Shown here: piece by piece, positions 25,040 through 33,081 of the stretch
Position numbering within the stretch: position 1 is the stretch's first letter
Layout of the letters: the number at the start of each line of letters is the position of its first letter
Source: JAVBLQ01 sp031553435
GTDB lineage: Bacteria; Bacteroidota; Bacteroidia; Bacteroidales; Azobacteroidaceae
Direction: 5' to 3'
Length of the DNA stretch: 53,372 bases
Assembly (NCBI GenBank): GCA_031553435.1
Contig: JAVBLQ010000059.1
Location: forward strand, 1-53,372
Program-made: the position numbers and the translations under genes
The notes under the pieces: model-generated
Told to the model about the DNA's origin: nothing
Database searches by the model: none
What the model saw: the letters and a program-made list of their open reading frames with translations, nothing else

Positions 25040-25651
25040 ATGAAACATGTTGTATTTGCCTTTCTTTTCCTGTTTAATTTGGTTTCTTGTCAGGCTCAAA
25101 CTTCAGGAAAGAAAGGATCCGAACCCGAAAGCACTGTCAATAGATTGCAATTAAAAGCTGATTCTGCTTTCACTTATTGTAAAGCAAATAAAATGGACAC
25201 AACTTTCTGCATTTTGATAGATATGAAAATCCATTCGGGTAAGAACCGGATTTTTGTGTGGGATTTTGCAGGAGAAAAAATACTGTATACAGGTTTGTGT
25301 TGTCATGGGGTGGGTGGTGAAAGCACTGGTTCCCAACCTGTTTTCAGCAACAAACCAGGAAGCAATTGCACTTCGTTAGGTAAATATAAAATCGGAATAA
25401 GTTCATATAGTCAATGGGGAATCAATATACACTACAAGCTTCATGGACTGGAAAAAACGAATAATAAAGCTTTTGAAAGAATTGTTGTATTACACTCACA
25501 TAAACCGGTTCCTTCGAGAGAAATTTACCCTTTTCATTTGCCGTTAGGATGGAGTCTGGGCTGTCCTGTTGTTTCCGATGATATGATGAGGAATTTAGAC
25601 TATAAACTGAAGGGAACAAAAAGATCGGTTTTACTTTGGATATATTATTAG
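25040..25651 (+). CDS. Murein L,D-transpeptidase catalytic domain lipoprotein
   Basis: 203 residues from the ATG at 25040, chosen because it begins a lipoprotein signal (FAFLFLFNLVSCQAQ); the longer frame from 24965 would overlap radC. The body matches the YkuD_2-type family: ILIDMKIHSGKNRIFVWDF, CCHGVGGESTGSQPVFSNKPGSNCTSLGKYKI, VLHSHKPVPSREIYP and the catalytic LGWSLGCPVVSDDMM with Cys. It probably acts on periplasmic peptidoglycan crosslinks or lipoprotein attachment; the specific reaction is unknown. Confidence 0.8.
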   Translation: MKHVVFAFLFLFNLVSCQAQTSGKKGSEPESTVNRLQLKADSAFTYCKANKMDTTFCILIDMKIHSGKNRIFVWDFAGEKILYTGLCCHGVGGESTGSQPVFSNKPGSNCTSLGKYKIGISSYSQWGINIHYKLHGLEKTNNKAFERIVVLHSHKPVPSREIYPFHLPLGWSLGCPVVSDDMMRNLDYKLKGTKRSVLLWIYY

Positions 25652-25692
25652 TGCTTACTACCTTTGCCTGGATAATTAAAAATCAAGATACA

Positions 25693-26298
25693 ATGAAATT
25701 TACTCAGCTTTGTCTGTCCATATTCGAACAATCTATTGCCGATTATCATAAAAATGATGACGTGGATACACCTATCAACAATCCTTTTCCCGTTAAATCT
25801 ATTGAATATTATTTATATCTGAAAAATTGGATAGATACTGTTCAATGGCATTTGGAAGATATAATCCGCGACCCGAATATTGATCCGGCTAAAGCATTGG
25901 AAATCAAACGGAGGATAGACAAATCCAATCAGGACAGAACCGATCTGGTTGAATTGATTGACAGCTATTTCCTGGACAAATATAAGGATGTACAGATCAA
26001 ACCGGATGCGAAGATCAACACTGAAAGTCCGGCCTGGGCAATCGACAGGCTCTCGATCCTCGCATTGAAAATCTACCATATGCAATTAGAAACCGAGCGA
26101 ACAGATGTAAATCAGAATCACTTAGATCAATGCATTGCGAAACTCAACATTTTAAAAGAGCAAAATATAGATCTACCCACTGCTATCGATGATTTATTAC
26201 TGGATATTGAAGCCGGGAATAAATACATGAAAGTCTATAAACAGATGAAAATGTATAATGACCCCAATCTGAATCCGGTTCTTTACGGAAATAAATGA
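25693..26298 (+). CDS. DUF4254 protein
   Basis: 201 residues, all helical and without a signal peptide; the ATG at 25693 (MKFTQLCLSIFEQSI) was chosen over an upstream frame start inside the previous gene. WAIDRLSILALKIYHMQLET and the HWHLEDIIRD-like stretch (VQWHLEDIIRDPNIDP) fit DUF4254 (PF14063). In Bacteroidetes this family commonly sits next to heptosyltransferase-like enzymes; here its stop overlaps the start of one (ATGA). A role with LPS or glycan assembly is inferred only from that. Confidence 0.8.
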   Translation: MKFTQLCLSIFEQSIADYHKNDDVDTPINNPFPVKSIEYYLYLKNWIDTVQWHLEDIIRDPNIDPAKALEIKRRIDKSNQDRTDLVELIDSYFLDKYKDVQIKPDAKINTESPAWAIDRLSILALKIYHMQLETERTDVNQNHLDQCIAKLNILKEQNIDLPTAIDDLLLDIEAGNKYMKVYKQMKMYNDPNLNPVLYGNK

Positions 26299-27347
26299 CG
26301 GAAAAAGACAATATTTTAGTGATGAGGCTTTCATCCCTTGGAGATGTGGCCATGACTATTCCTGTAATTTATTCAGTAGCTTTAAAATATCCTCAAAATA
26401 TATTTTATGTACTGACAAGAAAAAATTTTGCTCCTTTGTTTTTGAATCATCCACAGAATGTAAAGATGATTCCTGCCGATTTTCCGGGAAAACATAAAGG
26501 AATCTGGGGATTGATTAAAATATTGTTCAGTGTCCGTAAATACAATATTACACACGTTGCCGATCTTCACAATGTATTAAGAACCCGCTTCATCCGTTTT
26601 ATCCTTCGTTTATCTCTGAAAGATATTTCATATATAGACAAAGGGAGAGACGAAAAAAAGAAATTAACACAGAAAGAAAACAAAATATTTAGCCCGTTGA
26701 AAACAACTTTTCAACGATATATTGAAGTTTTTGAAAAACTGGGATTTGAATATTCTCCTCATTTTACATCCGTATTTGAAGGAATCTCCCGTGATTTTTC
26801 CATTCTATCCAAATATCACATTCCGGACAAAAAAGAAGTATGGATAGGCATCGCACCATTTGCTAAACACCGGGAAAAAACATACCCTCCGGAAAAAATG
26901 GAAATTGTGTTGAAAAAACTACAAGCCAACCAAGACTACACTATTTTTCTTTTCGGAGGAAAAGGAAATGAAGAAAAAACTCTTCAAAAGTGGGCCAAAG
27001 ATTATCCCAATGTAATTTGCATAAGCGGAAAAATGGATTTGGATGACGAACTCCTCCTGATTTCTCATTTGAATGTTATGTTGACAATGGATTCAGCCAA
27101 CATGCATTTAGCCTCTTTGGTTAATGTGCCCGTTGTTTCTGTTTGGGGAGCCACTCATACCTATGCCGGATTTCATGGTTGGAATCAGGATCCTGAAAAT
27201 ATCGTAGAAATAGATTTGAATTGCCGTCCCTGCTCTGTATTTGGAAATAAACCTTGCTTTAGAAAAGACTACGCATGTATGATGGGAATTGATCCCGAAC
27301 TCATTTACAAGAAAATAAGAAATAATATAGAACTTCTGTTGAAATAA
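26295..27347 (+). CDS. Glycosyltransferase family 9 (heptosyltransferase-like)
   Basis: 350 residues, GT-B fold. The N-terminal lobe opens VMRLSSLGDVAMTIPVIYSVALKYP, the classic GT9 start; the C-terminal lobe has IGIAPFAKHREKTYPPEKM, FLFGGKGNEEKTLQKWA and the donor-binding TMDSANMHLASLVNVPVVSVWGATH. It likely transfers a heptose or related sugar to LPS core on the cytoplasmic face. Coupled to DUF4254 by a 4-base overlap. Confidence 0.88.
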   Translation: MTEKDNILVMRLSSLGDVAMTIPVIYSVALKYPQNIFYVLTRKNFAPLFLNHPQNVKMIPADFPGKHKGIWGLIKILFSVRKYNITHVADLHNVLRTRFIRFILRLSLKDISYIDKGRDEKKKLTQKENKIFSPLKTTFQRYIEVFEKLGFEYSPHFTSVFEGISRDFSILSKYHIPDKKEVWIGIAPFAKHREKTYPPEKMEIVLKKLQANQDYTIFLFGGKGNEEKTLQKWAKDYPNVICISGKMDLDDELLLISHLNVMLTMDSANMHLASLVNVPVVSVWGATHTYAGFHGWNQDPENIVEIDLNCRPCSVFGNKPCFRKDYACMMGIDPELIYKKIRNNIELLLK

Positions 27348-27405
27348 CAAGAGTTCAATAGAAAATAAATTTATGCACAACTTTTCTGTTCTTCACTTTC
27401 TTTTT

Positions 27406-27413
27406 TAATTTTG
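27406..27413 (+). promoter_or_regulatory. Candidate -7 box of the repeat-containing hypothetical
   Basis: TAATTTTG matches TAnnTTTG, 26 bases before the ATG at 27439. The -33 region is weak (TTTCTG). Confidence 0.4.
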
Positions 27414-27438
27414 CATCGTATTTAATGTAAAATTCATT

Positions 27439-28233
27439 ATGACAGAAATTCAACAACTTTCAGAACTGATAGATTCAATGAAAACCCAACTCTATCAGGT
27501 ACGGGAAGAAGAACTTATACCTCTTTCTTTTTTCAGCAAATCGTATGATACACTGAAGAAAATGAATCATATGTTGCATGTATTGGAAGAGGCGCAGATT
27601 GAAAAAATGGATCGCCAGTTCCAAAAACATAAAGAGATGATGGCTGCAGAAGTTTTTTCTCCGGAAAACAGCATTGTCTCAACAGAAGAAGAATATGTTT
27701 CAAAGCCCGAAGACGAACCTTTACCATTTTTAATCGATGAACCTGTTTCAGAGCCGGATCCGGTAATTGAACCTGAGCCAATCATCGAACCTAAGCCGAT
27801 TATTGAATCGGAACCAATTATTGCGCCTGAGCCAATCATTGAACCAGAATCAATTATTGAGTCCGAGCCAATCATTGAACCAGAACCGATTATTGAGTCC
27901 GAGCCAATTATTGAGTCCGAGCCAATTATCGAATCGAAAACCAATAAGTTGATTGAAGATCCGAAACAACCGGAAAAAATATTTTTTCATGAAGTTCTGG
28001 AGAAAAAACTCGTTACCGATTTAAGAAAAGCAATCTCTTTAAACGAACGTTTTCGTTTCCAACGAGAACTTTTTGGCGGAAGTTTCGAAAGCCTGGATAA
28101 AGCTTTGAATGATTTGAATCAACAATCTGATATAGAGGCCGCCATGCAGTATATTGGAAATAATTTCCAATGGAACTTCAAATCAGATGTTGCTACTGAA
28201 TTTATTTTGTTGGTAAAAAAACGATTTGAATAA
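27439..28233 (+). CDS. Hypothetical protein with acidic Pro-Glu-Ile repeat linker
   Basis: 264 residues, cytoplasmic by absence of any signal. Residues 1-65 are helical, residues 95-170 are a low-complexity chain of about a dozen six-residue units of the kind EPIIEP or ESEPII, and residues 180-264 form a conserved C-terminal domain (LRKAISLNERFRFQRELFGGS, then AMQYIGNNFQWNF) seen as a stand-alone ending in Bacteroidetes proteins of unknown role. The repeat is also a tandem repeat in the DNA (27748-27945) and should vary in copy number. It stands just before rsmI. Function unknown. Confidence 0.75.
   Translation: MTEIQQLSELIDSMKTQLYQVREEELIPLSFFSKSYDTLKKMNHMLHVLEEAQIEKMDRQFQKHKEMMAAEVFSPENSIVSTEEEYVSKPEDEPLPFLIDEPVSEPDPVIEPEPIIEPKPIIESEPIIAPEPIIEPESIIESEPIIEPEPIIESEPIIESEPIIESKTNKLIEDPKQPEKIFFHEVLEKKLVTDLRKAISLNERFRFQRELFGGSFESLDKALNDLNQQSDIEAAMQYIGNNFQWNFKSDVATEFILLVKKRFE
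27748..27945. repeat. Tandem coding repeat (6-residue units)
   Basis: Units of 18 bases such as GAGCCAATCATTGAACCA recur with small changes about ten times, all in the frame of the hypothetical gene, keeping every change in-frame. Confidence 0.85.
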
Positions 28234-28242
28234 AAAATTAAA

Positions 28243-28920
28243 ATGGCCAAACTATACATCGTCCCTACTCCTGTGGGTAATCTGGAAGATATGACTTTCA
28301 GAGCGATCCGTATTTTGAAAGAAGTCGATTTAATTTTGGCCGAAGATACAAGAACTACCGGAATCTTGTTAAAACATTTTGAGATACAAAACAAAATGTC
28401 ATCACACCATAAATTCAATGAACATCGTACGGTCGAAACCATTGCATCACGGATTAAAGCCGGAGAAAATATAGCTTTAGTGTCGGATGCCGGTACACCC
28501 GGAATTTCCGATCCCGCATTTTTATTGGTAAGAGAATGTATAAATGCCGGTGTGGGAGTGGAATGCCTGCCCGGAGCGACCGCATTTGTTCCTGCGTTAA
28601 TCAATTCCGGTTTACCGATTGATAAGTTTTGTTTTGAAGGATTTCTTCCTCAGAAAAAAGGAAGGCAAACGCTATTAAAAAAACTTTCAACGGAATATCG
28701 TACATTTGTACTCTATGAATCTCCTTACAGAATCCTAAAAACACTTACGCAATTATCTGAATACTTGGGAAATGAAAGAAGAGTTTCCATTTCCCGTGAG
28801 ATCTCAAAATTCTATGAAGAAACCCTGAGAGGAACTTTAAATGAAATGATTGATCATTTTTCCGTGAACGAACCCAAGGGCGAATTTGTTATAATTGTTG
28901 AAGGTAAAAATAGAGAATAG
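28243..28920 (+). CDS. rsmI: 16S rRNA (cytidine1402-2'-O)-methyltransferase
   Basis: 225 residues of the tetrapyrrole-methylase fold: LYIVPTPVGNLEDMTFRAIRILKEVDLILAEDTRTT at the start, LVSDAGTPGISDPAFLLVREC (SAM-binding glycine loop), and CFEGFLPQKKGRQTLLKKL. It methylates C1402 in the decoding centre. Slightly short of some homologues that have a C-terminal extension. The inverted block that follows includes the stop codon region. Confidence 0.95.
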   Translation: MAKLYIVPTPVGNLEDMTFRAIRILKEVDLILAEDTRTTGILLKHFEIQNKMSSHHKFNEHRTVETIASRIKAGENIALVSDAGTPGISDPAFLLVRECINAGVGVECLPGATAFVPALINSGLPIDKFCFEGFLPQKKGRQTLLKKLSTEYRTFVLYESPYRILKTLTQLSEYLGNERRVSISREISKFYEETLRGTLNEMIDHFSVNEPKGEFVIIVEGKNRE

Positions 28921-28988
28921 TGACGAAGTGACGGGATGACAAATAGCGATCTGAAAAACAGTCACTCGTCACATCATCACTTGTCACT
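28919..28988. repeat. GTCACTY/AGTGACR inverted block after rsmI
   Basis: Left arm AGTGACGAAGTGACGGGATGAC and right arm GTCACTCGTCACATCATCACTTGTCACT are mutually complementary tandem units around a loop of about 20 bases. Confidence 0.82.
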
Positions 28989-29007
28989 AAAATATTATTA
29001 ATTAAAA

Positions 29008-29889
29008 ATGAAAAATATGAAAAGGAAGTTAGTGTTAGGATGCCTCAGTGCCTGTGTTGCCTTGTTGATGGTTTCTTGCGAAAGTAATCAAAAAAATAAT
29101 GAAGAGGTTCAAAGATTACAAGCCGTTAACGATTCTTTGAAACTGGAACAAGATAAAACCTCCTCAGAATTGAACGACATGCTTTCGCTTGTAAACGAAA
29201 TCGACGGTAATTTTCAAAAAATAAAAGAAGCAGAAAACTATTTGACAGTACAATCTGCTAAAGGTGGAGAATTAAATCCATCCACACGAGATAGAATCAA
29301 TGCCGATATGAAATTATTGGCGGAAACTCTCACCAAAAACAAAGAACAACTGGCTAAATTGCAATCACAATTGAAAAACAGCAAAGTAAATTTGGGTGAA
29401 CTGCAAAAAACAATCGATCGTTTGAATACGGAAATGGATCAGAGAGCAGTAATGATAGCTTCTTTGCAGGAAGAACTTGCCAAAAGAGACATCAGAATTG
29501 CCGAATTGGACGAGGCTGTGAGCGTTTTGGCTGTTAAATCAGCAGCACAGGATGTTGTGATTGATACCCAGGATAAAGAATTGAACACCGCTTATTATTG
29601 TTTTGGAACCTCCAAAGAATTGAAAGAACAAAAAATCCTGAGTGGCGGCGGATTTTCTTCTGTGAAAACAATGGATGGAGATTTCAATAAAAATTATTTC
29701 ACTAAAATAGATGTCCGTAACTTCAAGTCATTATCATTGCATGCAAAAAAAGCAGAGATGAGAACAAAACATCCGGCAGGATCTTATGAACTAGTAAAAG
29801 ACAGTGAAGGCGAATATGTATTAAAAGTTTTAGATACAAAAAATTTCTGGAGCTTAAGTAAATACCTGGTAGTAGAAGTAAGCCTTTAA
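29008..29889 (+). CDS. Coiled-coil lipoprotein of unknown function
   Basis: 293 residues. The lipoprotein signal ends at ALLMVSC-E (Cys about residue 24). Residues 30-190 are a long heptad-rich coiled coil (VQRLQAVNDSLKLEQDKTSSELNDML, then DRLNTEMDQRAVMIASLQEELAKR). Residues 195-293 form a compact C-terminal domain (TAYYCFGTSKELKEQKILSGGGF, then YELVKDSEGEYVLKVLDTKNFWSLSKYLVVEV) that recurs in Bacteroidales lipoproteins. It is anchored in an envelope membrane; its role is unknown. Bounded on both sides by inverted repeat blocks. Confidence 0.75.
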   Translation: MKNMKRKLVLGCLSACVALLMVSCESNQKNNEEVQRLQAVNDSLKLEQDKTSSELNDMLSLVNEIDGNFQKIKEAENYLTVQSAKGGELNPSTRDRINADMKLLAETLTKNKEQLAKLQSQLKNSKVNLGELQKTIDRLNTEMDQRAVMIASLQEELAKRDIRIAELDEAVSVLAVKSAAQDVVIDTQDKELNTAYYCFGTSKELKEQKILSGGGFSSVKTMDGDFNKNYFTKIDVRNFKSLSLHAKKAEMRTKHPAGSYELVKDSEGEYVLKVLDTKNFWSLSKYLVVEVSL

Positions 29890-29972
29890 AGAATCAAGAA
29901 TGAAGAGTGGAGAATTAAGAATGAAAAAAATCTTAGTTCTTCACTCTTAGTTTTTCACTTTTAACTCTTAAC
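29890..29972. repeat. TTAAGAAT/GAAGAGT inverted block before the DeoR gene
   Basis: Left units GAATCAAGAATGAAGAGTGG and GAATTAAGAATGAAAA face right units TCTTAGTTCTTCACTCTTAG and TTTTAACTCTTAAC; the core pairs GAAGAGTG with CTTCACTCTT-like sequence. Confidence 0.75.
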
Positions 29973-29976
29973 AAAA

Positions 29977-30741
29977 ATGCTTCCCAACCAACGGCGAGAG
30001 AAAATCCTGGAATTAATTCAGGAAGATGGTCAAGCTAAAGTCATTGACTTAAGCAGATTGTTTAAAGTGACGGAAGTAACTATCCGGCAAGATCTGGAGC
30101 GCTTGGAAAAAGATGGCTATATCCTTCGCGAACATGGAGGAGCTTATCTGAAAAATGTCAACTCAAATGTACGAAACCTTACATTACAGAACCAGGACTA
30201 TCTTGAAGAAAAAACAATGATTGCTCGCAAAGCCATCGAATTTATTCATGATGGAGATACGATCATCCTAGATTCCGGTTCTACTACTACGGAAATCGCC
30301 AAATTACTCACCGGATACAATAATTTGACAGTTATTACCAATGCTTTGAATATTGCAATCATACTTGGCGCTGAGCTAGGTATCAATGTGGTAGTCACAG
30401 GAGGTGAATTCAAAGCCCCTACATTATCATTAACCGGACAGAAAGCAGCTGATTTTTTTCATAATCTGCATGTTGATAAATTGTTTCTTGCAACTGCAGG
30501 CATTACCTTAAAATCAGGATTAACCTATCCGGGAATCAGTGATATCTGTGTCAAAAGAGCTATGATAGAATCTGCTGACGAAATATTTCTGGTAGCAGAC
30601 TCTTCTAAAATAGGTAAAAGTGCATTTGCCAGTCTGGGAGCTCTATCCCTGATTCATTATTTAATCACGGATTCCAAAATCAAGGAAGAAGACATCCGTT
30701 GGTTAAAAAACTATGATGTGAGATTCTTGATTGCAGAATAA
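29977..30741 (+). CDS. DeoR-family transcriptional regulator
   Basis: 254 residues. The N-terminal winged helix is NQRREKILELIQEDGQAKVIDLSRLFKVTEVTIRQDLERLEKDGYILREHGG. The C-terminal DeoRC sensor domain has the phosphosugar loop GDTIILDSGSTTTEIAKLL, VVTGGEFKAPTLSLTG and FLATAGITLKSGLTYP. Such regulators usually repress carbohydrate genes and are released by a sugar phosphate. No sugar operon adjoins it here, so its targets lie elsewhere. Confidence 0.9.
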   Translation: MLPNQRREKILELIQEDGQAKVIDLSRLFKVTEVTIRQDLERLEKDGYILREHGGAYLKNVNSNVRNLTLQNQDYLEEKTMIARKAIEFIHDGDTIILDSGSTTTEIAKLLTGYNNLTVITNALNIAIILGAELGINVVVTGGEFKAPTLSLTGQKAADFFHNLHVDKLFLATAGITLKSGLTYPGISDICVKRAMIESADEIFLVADSSKIGKSAFASLGALSLIHYLITDSKIKEEDIRWLKNYDVRFLIAE

Positions 30742-30833
30742 TTAAAACTATTTATTGCCATGTTTTCAACCTTCAACAAATTGATAATATAAATCAATCT
30801 TGATGATCTACACAACATAATAGTTTCCTGATT

Positions 30834-31781
30834 ATGAATTTTAGAACAGAACTCATCATTTCTCCATCCGATTTTAAACTTAGCCATTATGACAAAATCC
30901 TGACAATAGGATCTTGTTTCACAGAAAATATAGGACTGAAATTAGAAAAATCAGGTTTTCAAACAGATATCAATCCGTTTGGCATATTATACAATCCTTT
31001 GTCCGTAGCATCGGCAATAGAAACTTTGATTTCAAGAAAATTATTTTCACAAGATGATATATTTGAATATCAGGGTAAATATCACAGTTTCAGTCATCAC
31101 AGCAAATTCTCAGCATCAACTCCGGATGAATGTTTGAAAAATATAAATGAGAAAATTACTTTTTCGTCCGGATATCTGCACAAAACATCATTATTAATTG
31201 TAACTTTTGGAACATCATATATATATAAGCTAAAAGAAACAGATCAATTAGTCTCTAATTGTCACAAATTGCCGGCCAATCATTTTTTATATCAACGATT
31301 GGATATAAATGAGATAGTTTCAGCTTGGGATCAACTGTTATATTCTTTATCGGAAATAAATCCGGAAATCAAAATATTAATGACAGTAAGTCCCATCCGG
31401 CATTGGAAAGATGGGGCCCATGAAAATCAAATCAGCAAATCGATTCTTTTACTTGCAATTGAAGAATTATCACAAAAATATCCCTTTATCCGCTATTTCC
31501 CTGCATATGAAATTGTATTAGATGATCTGAGAGATTATCGTTTTTATGCCGAAGACATGTTGCATCCATCATCATCTGCAGTTGATTATATCTGGGAAAA
31601 ATTTGGACAGACATATTTTAGCGCAGAAACAATAAAAGAAGTTAAAAAATATCAGGAGATCAGGCAAGCGCTCGATCACAAACCTTTTAATCCCGATTCC
31701 GAAGAATATAAATCATTCCTTTCTCAGAAAACTTTGCAACTCAACGATTTTGTAAAAAAATACAGGGAAGATTATTTGTAA
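30834..31781 (+). CDS. GSCFA domain protein
   Basis: 315 residues. It is recognised by the family-naming stretch LTIGSCFTENIGLKL near residue 25, INPFGILYNPLSVASAIE, and the later MTVSPIRHWKDGAHENQISKSILL and YFPAYEIVLDDLRDYRFYAEDMLHPS, the serine-histidine layout of a GDSL/SGNH-like esterase. Pfam PF08885. Substrate unknown. Its 3' end carries the -33 box of the first ribosomal promoter. Confidence 0.88.
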   Translation: MNFRTELIISPSDFKLSHYDKILTIGSCFTENIGLKLEKSGFQTDINPFGILYNPLSVASAIETLISRKLFSQDDIFEYQGKYHSFSHHSKFSASTPDECLKNINEKITFSSGYLHKTSLLIVTFGTSYIYKLKETDQLVSNCHKLPANHFLYQRLDINEIVSAWDQLLYSLSEINPEIKILMTVSPIRHWKDGAHENQISKSILLLAIEELSQKYPFIRYFPAYEIVLDDLRDYRFYAEDMLHPSSSAVDYIWEKFGQTYFSAETIKEVKKYQEIRQALDHKPFNPDSEEYKSFLSQKTLQLNDFVKKYREDYL

Positions 31782-31806
31782 AATTCTTATTCTTTTATTA
31801 TCTTTG
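31775..31806 (+). promoter_or_regulatory. rpsL: rpsL promoter P1
   Basis: TTTG (31775-31778) and TATCTTTG (31799-31806) stand 20 bases apart. The sequence CACCG after the -7 box resembles other strong Bacteroidetes ribosomal starts. The -33 box touches the end of the GSCFA gene. Confidence 0.8.
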
Positions 31807-31850
31807 CACCGTTTTTTCGCGGTAAAAATGCTGATTTTTTAAATAATCGA

Positions 31851-31880
31851 TTGATTATTCAAAAAATACTCGTATTTTTG
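31851..31880 (+). promoter_or_regulatory. rpsL: rpsL promoter P2
   Basis: TTG (31851-31853) and TATTTTTG (31873-31880) stand 19 bases apart, about 65 bases before rpsL. P1 and P2 in tandem are expected for a heavily expressed ribosomal cluster. Confidence 0.75.
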
Positions 31881-31945
31881 CAGCCCAAAATTGTATAAAA
31901 AGAGAAAATTAAAATAATTAAAACAAAGAATTAAAAGTTCAAAAA

Positions 31946-32362
31946 ATGCCTACAATTCAACAATTAGTGAGAAAAGGAAGGGCAACTTTGGAAGTAAAAG
32001 GTAAATCTCCGGCTCTTGACGCATGTCCTCAAAGACGTGGTGTTTGTGTTCGTGTATATACCACAACTCCTAAGAAACCTAACTCGGCAATGCGTAAAGT
32101 GGCAAGGGTTCGTTTGACAAACCTGAAAGAAGTAAATGCCTATATTCCTGGTGAAGGACACAATTTGCAAGAACACTCTATCGTATTGGTGAGAGGTGGT
32201 CGTGTTAAAGACCTTCCTGGTGTGCGTTATCATATTGTACGCGGAACATTGGATACAGCAGGTGTAAATGGCCGTACTCAAAGACGCTCAAAATATGGTG
32301 CCAAACGTCCTAAAGCAGGTAAAGCTCCGGCTGCTCCGGTAAAAGGAAAAGGTAAAAAATAA
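31946..32362 (+). CDS. rpsL: 30S ribosomal protein S12
   Basis: 138 residues, decoding-centre protein. PALDACPQRRGVCVRVYTTTPKKPNSAMRKVARVRLT, then RGGRVKDLPGVRYHIVRGTLDTAG. The lysines of TPKKPNS and GRVKDLPGVR are wild type, so streptomycin resistance is not indicated. C-terminal Lys/Ala tail (GKAPAAPVKGKGKK) is a common Bacteroidetes extension. First gene of the cluster. Confidence 0.97.
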   Translation: MPTIQQLVRKGRATLEVKGKSPALDACPQRRGVCVRVYTTTPKKPNSAMRKVARVRLTNLKEVNAYIPGEGHNLQEHSIVLVRGGRVKDLPGVRYHIVRGTLDTAGVNGRTQRRSKYGAKRPKAGKAPAAPVKGKGKK

Positions 32363-32426
32363 TTTACATTACACATTAAACTAAGTATTTATTAATCAAG
32401 TTTAAGTTTTTTGGACAAGCATATAA

Positions 32427-32506
32427 ATAATTAAGAATTAAAAATTAAGAATTAAAAATTAAGGCCGTGAGGTCATTTTCAATCTTCAATTTTCAATTTT
32501 CAATTA
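32427..32506. repeat. AATTAAGAATTAAAA block between rpsL and rpsG
   Basis: Left: tandem AATTAAGAATTAAAA units; right: CAATTTT tandem units. The arms pair imperfectly. About 80 bases of the 222-base rpsL-rpsG gap remain after it with no other recognised feature. Confidence 0.75.
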
Positions 32507-32584
32507 GAAAAGGTTGAGTAAACGGTTCGGAGGAACTTGTTGAAGACACAAGCAACCAAAAACAAAAACATTAATTTTTTAGCA

Positions 32585-33061
32585 ATGAGAAAAGCAAAAC
32601 CAAAAAAGAGACAGATCCTTCCGGATCCTGTTTACGGTGATGTAAAGGTTACAAAATTTGTAAACCACTTGATGTATGATGGCAAAAAAAGTGTTGCCTT
32701 TGACATCTTCTATTCCGCATTGGAAACTGTAAAGGCTAAAATGCCTAATGAAAATAAATCCCCTCTCGAAATCTGGAAACACTCATTAGAAAACATCACT
32801 CCACTCGTTGAAGTAAAATCACGCCGTATCGGAGGAGCCACATTCCAGGTACCTACAGAAATCAGACCAGATCGCAAAGAATCAATCTCAATGAAAAATA
32901 TGATTGCCTATTCACGTAAAAGAGGAGGTAAAAGTATGGCTGATAAATTGGCTGCAGAAATCGTAGATGCATTCAATAATCAGGGAGGATCATTCAAGCG
33001 TAAAGAAGATATGCACAGAATGGCTGAAGCCAACAGAGCTTTCGCTCAATTCAGATTTTAA
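32585..33061 (+). CDS. rpsG: 30S ribosomal protein S7
   Basis: 158 residues from the ATG at 32585 (MRKAKPKKRQILPDPVYGD); a longer frame from 32537 adds 16 residues that do not belong to the family. ENITPLVEVKSRRIGGATFQVPTEIRPDR is the rRNA-binding core. Nucleates the 30S head; next gene fusA begins 20 bases later. Confidence 0.97.
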   Translation: MRKAKPKKRQILPDPVYGDVKVTKFVNHLMYDGKKSVAFDIFYSALETVKAKMPNENKSPLEIWKHSLENITPLVEVKSRRIGGATFQVPTEIRPDRKESISMKNMIAYSRKRGGKSMADKLAAEIVDAFNNQGGSFKRKEDMHRMAEANRAFAQFRF

Positions 33062-33081
33062 TTAATTAGCTACAAGGTAAA

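Noticed and set aside
27567..27944. Antisense open frame reading IIGSDSIIGSG repeats.
   Set aside because: It is the mirror of the in-frame hexapeptide repeat of the sense gene and has no other support.
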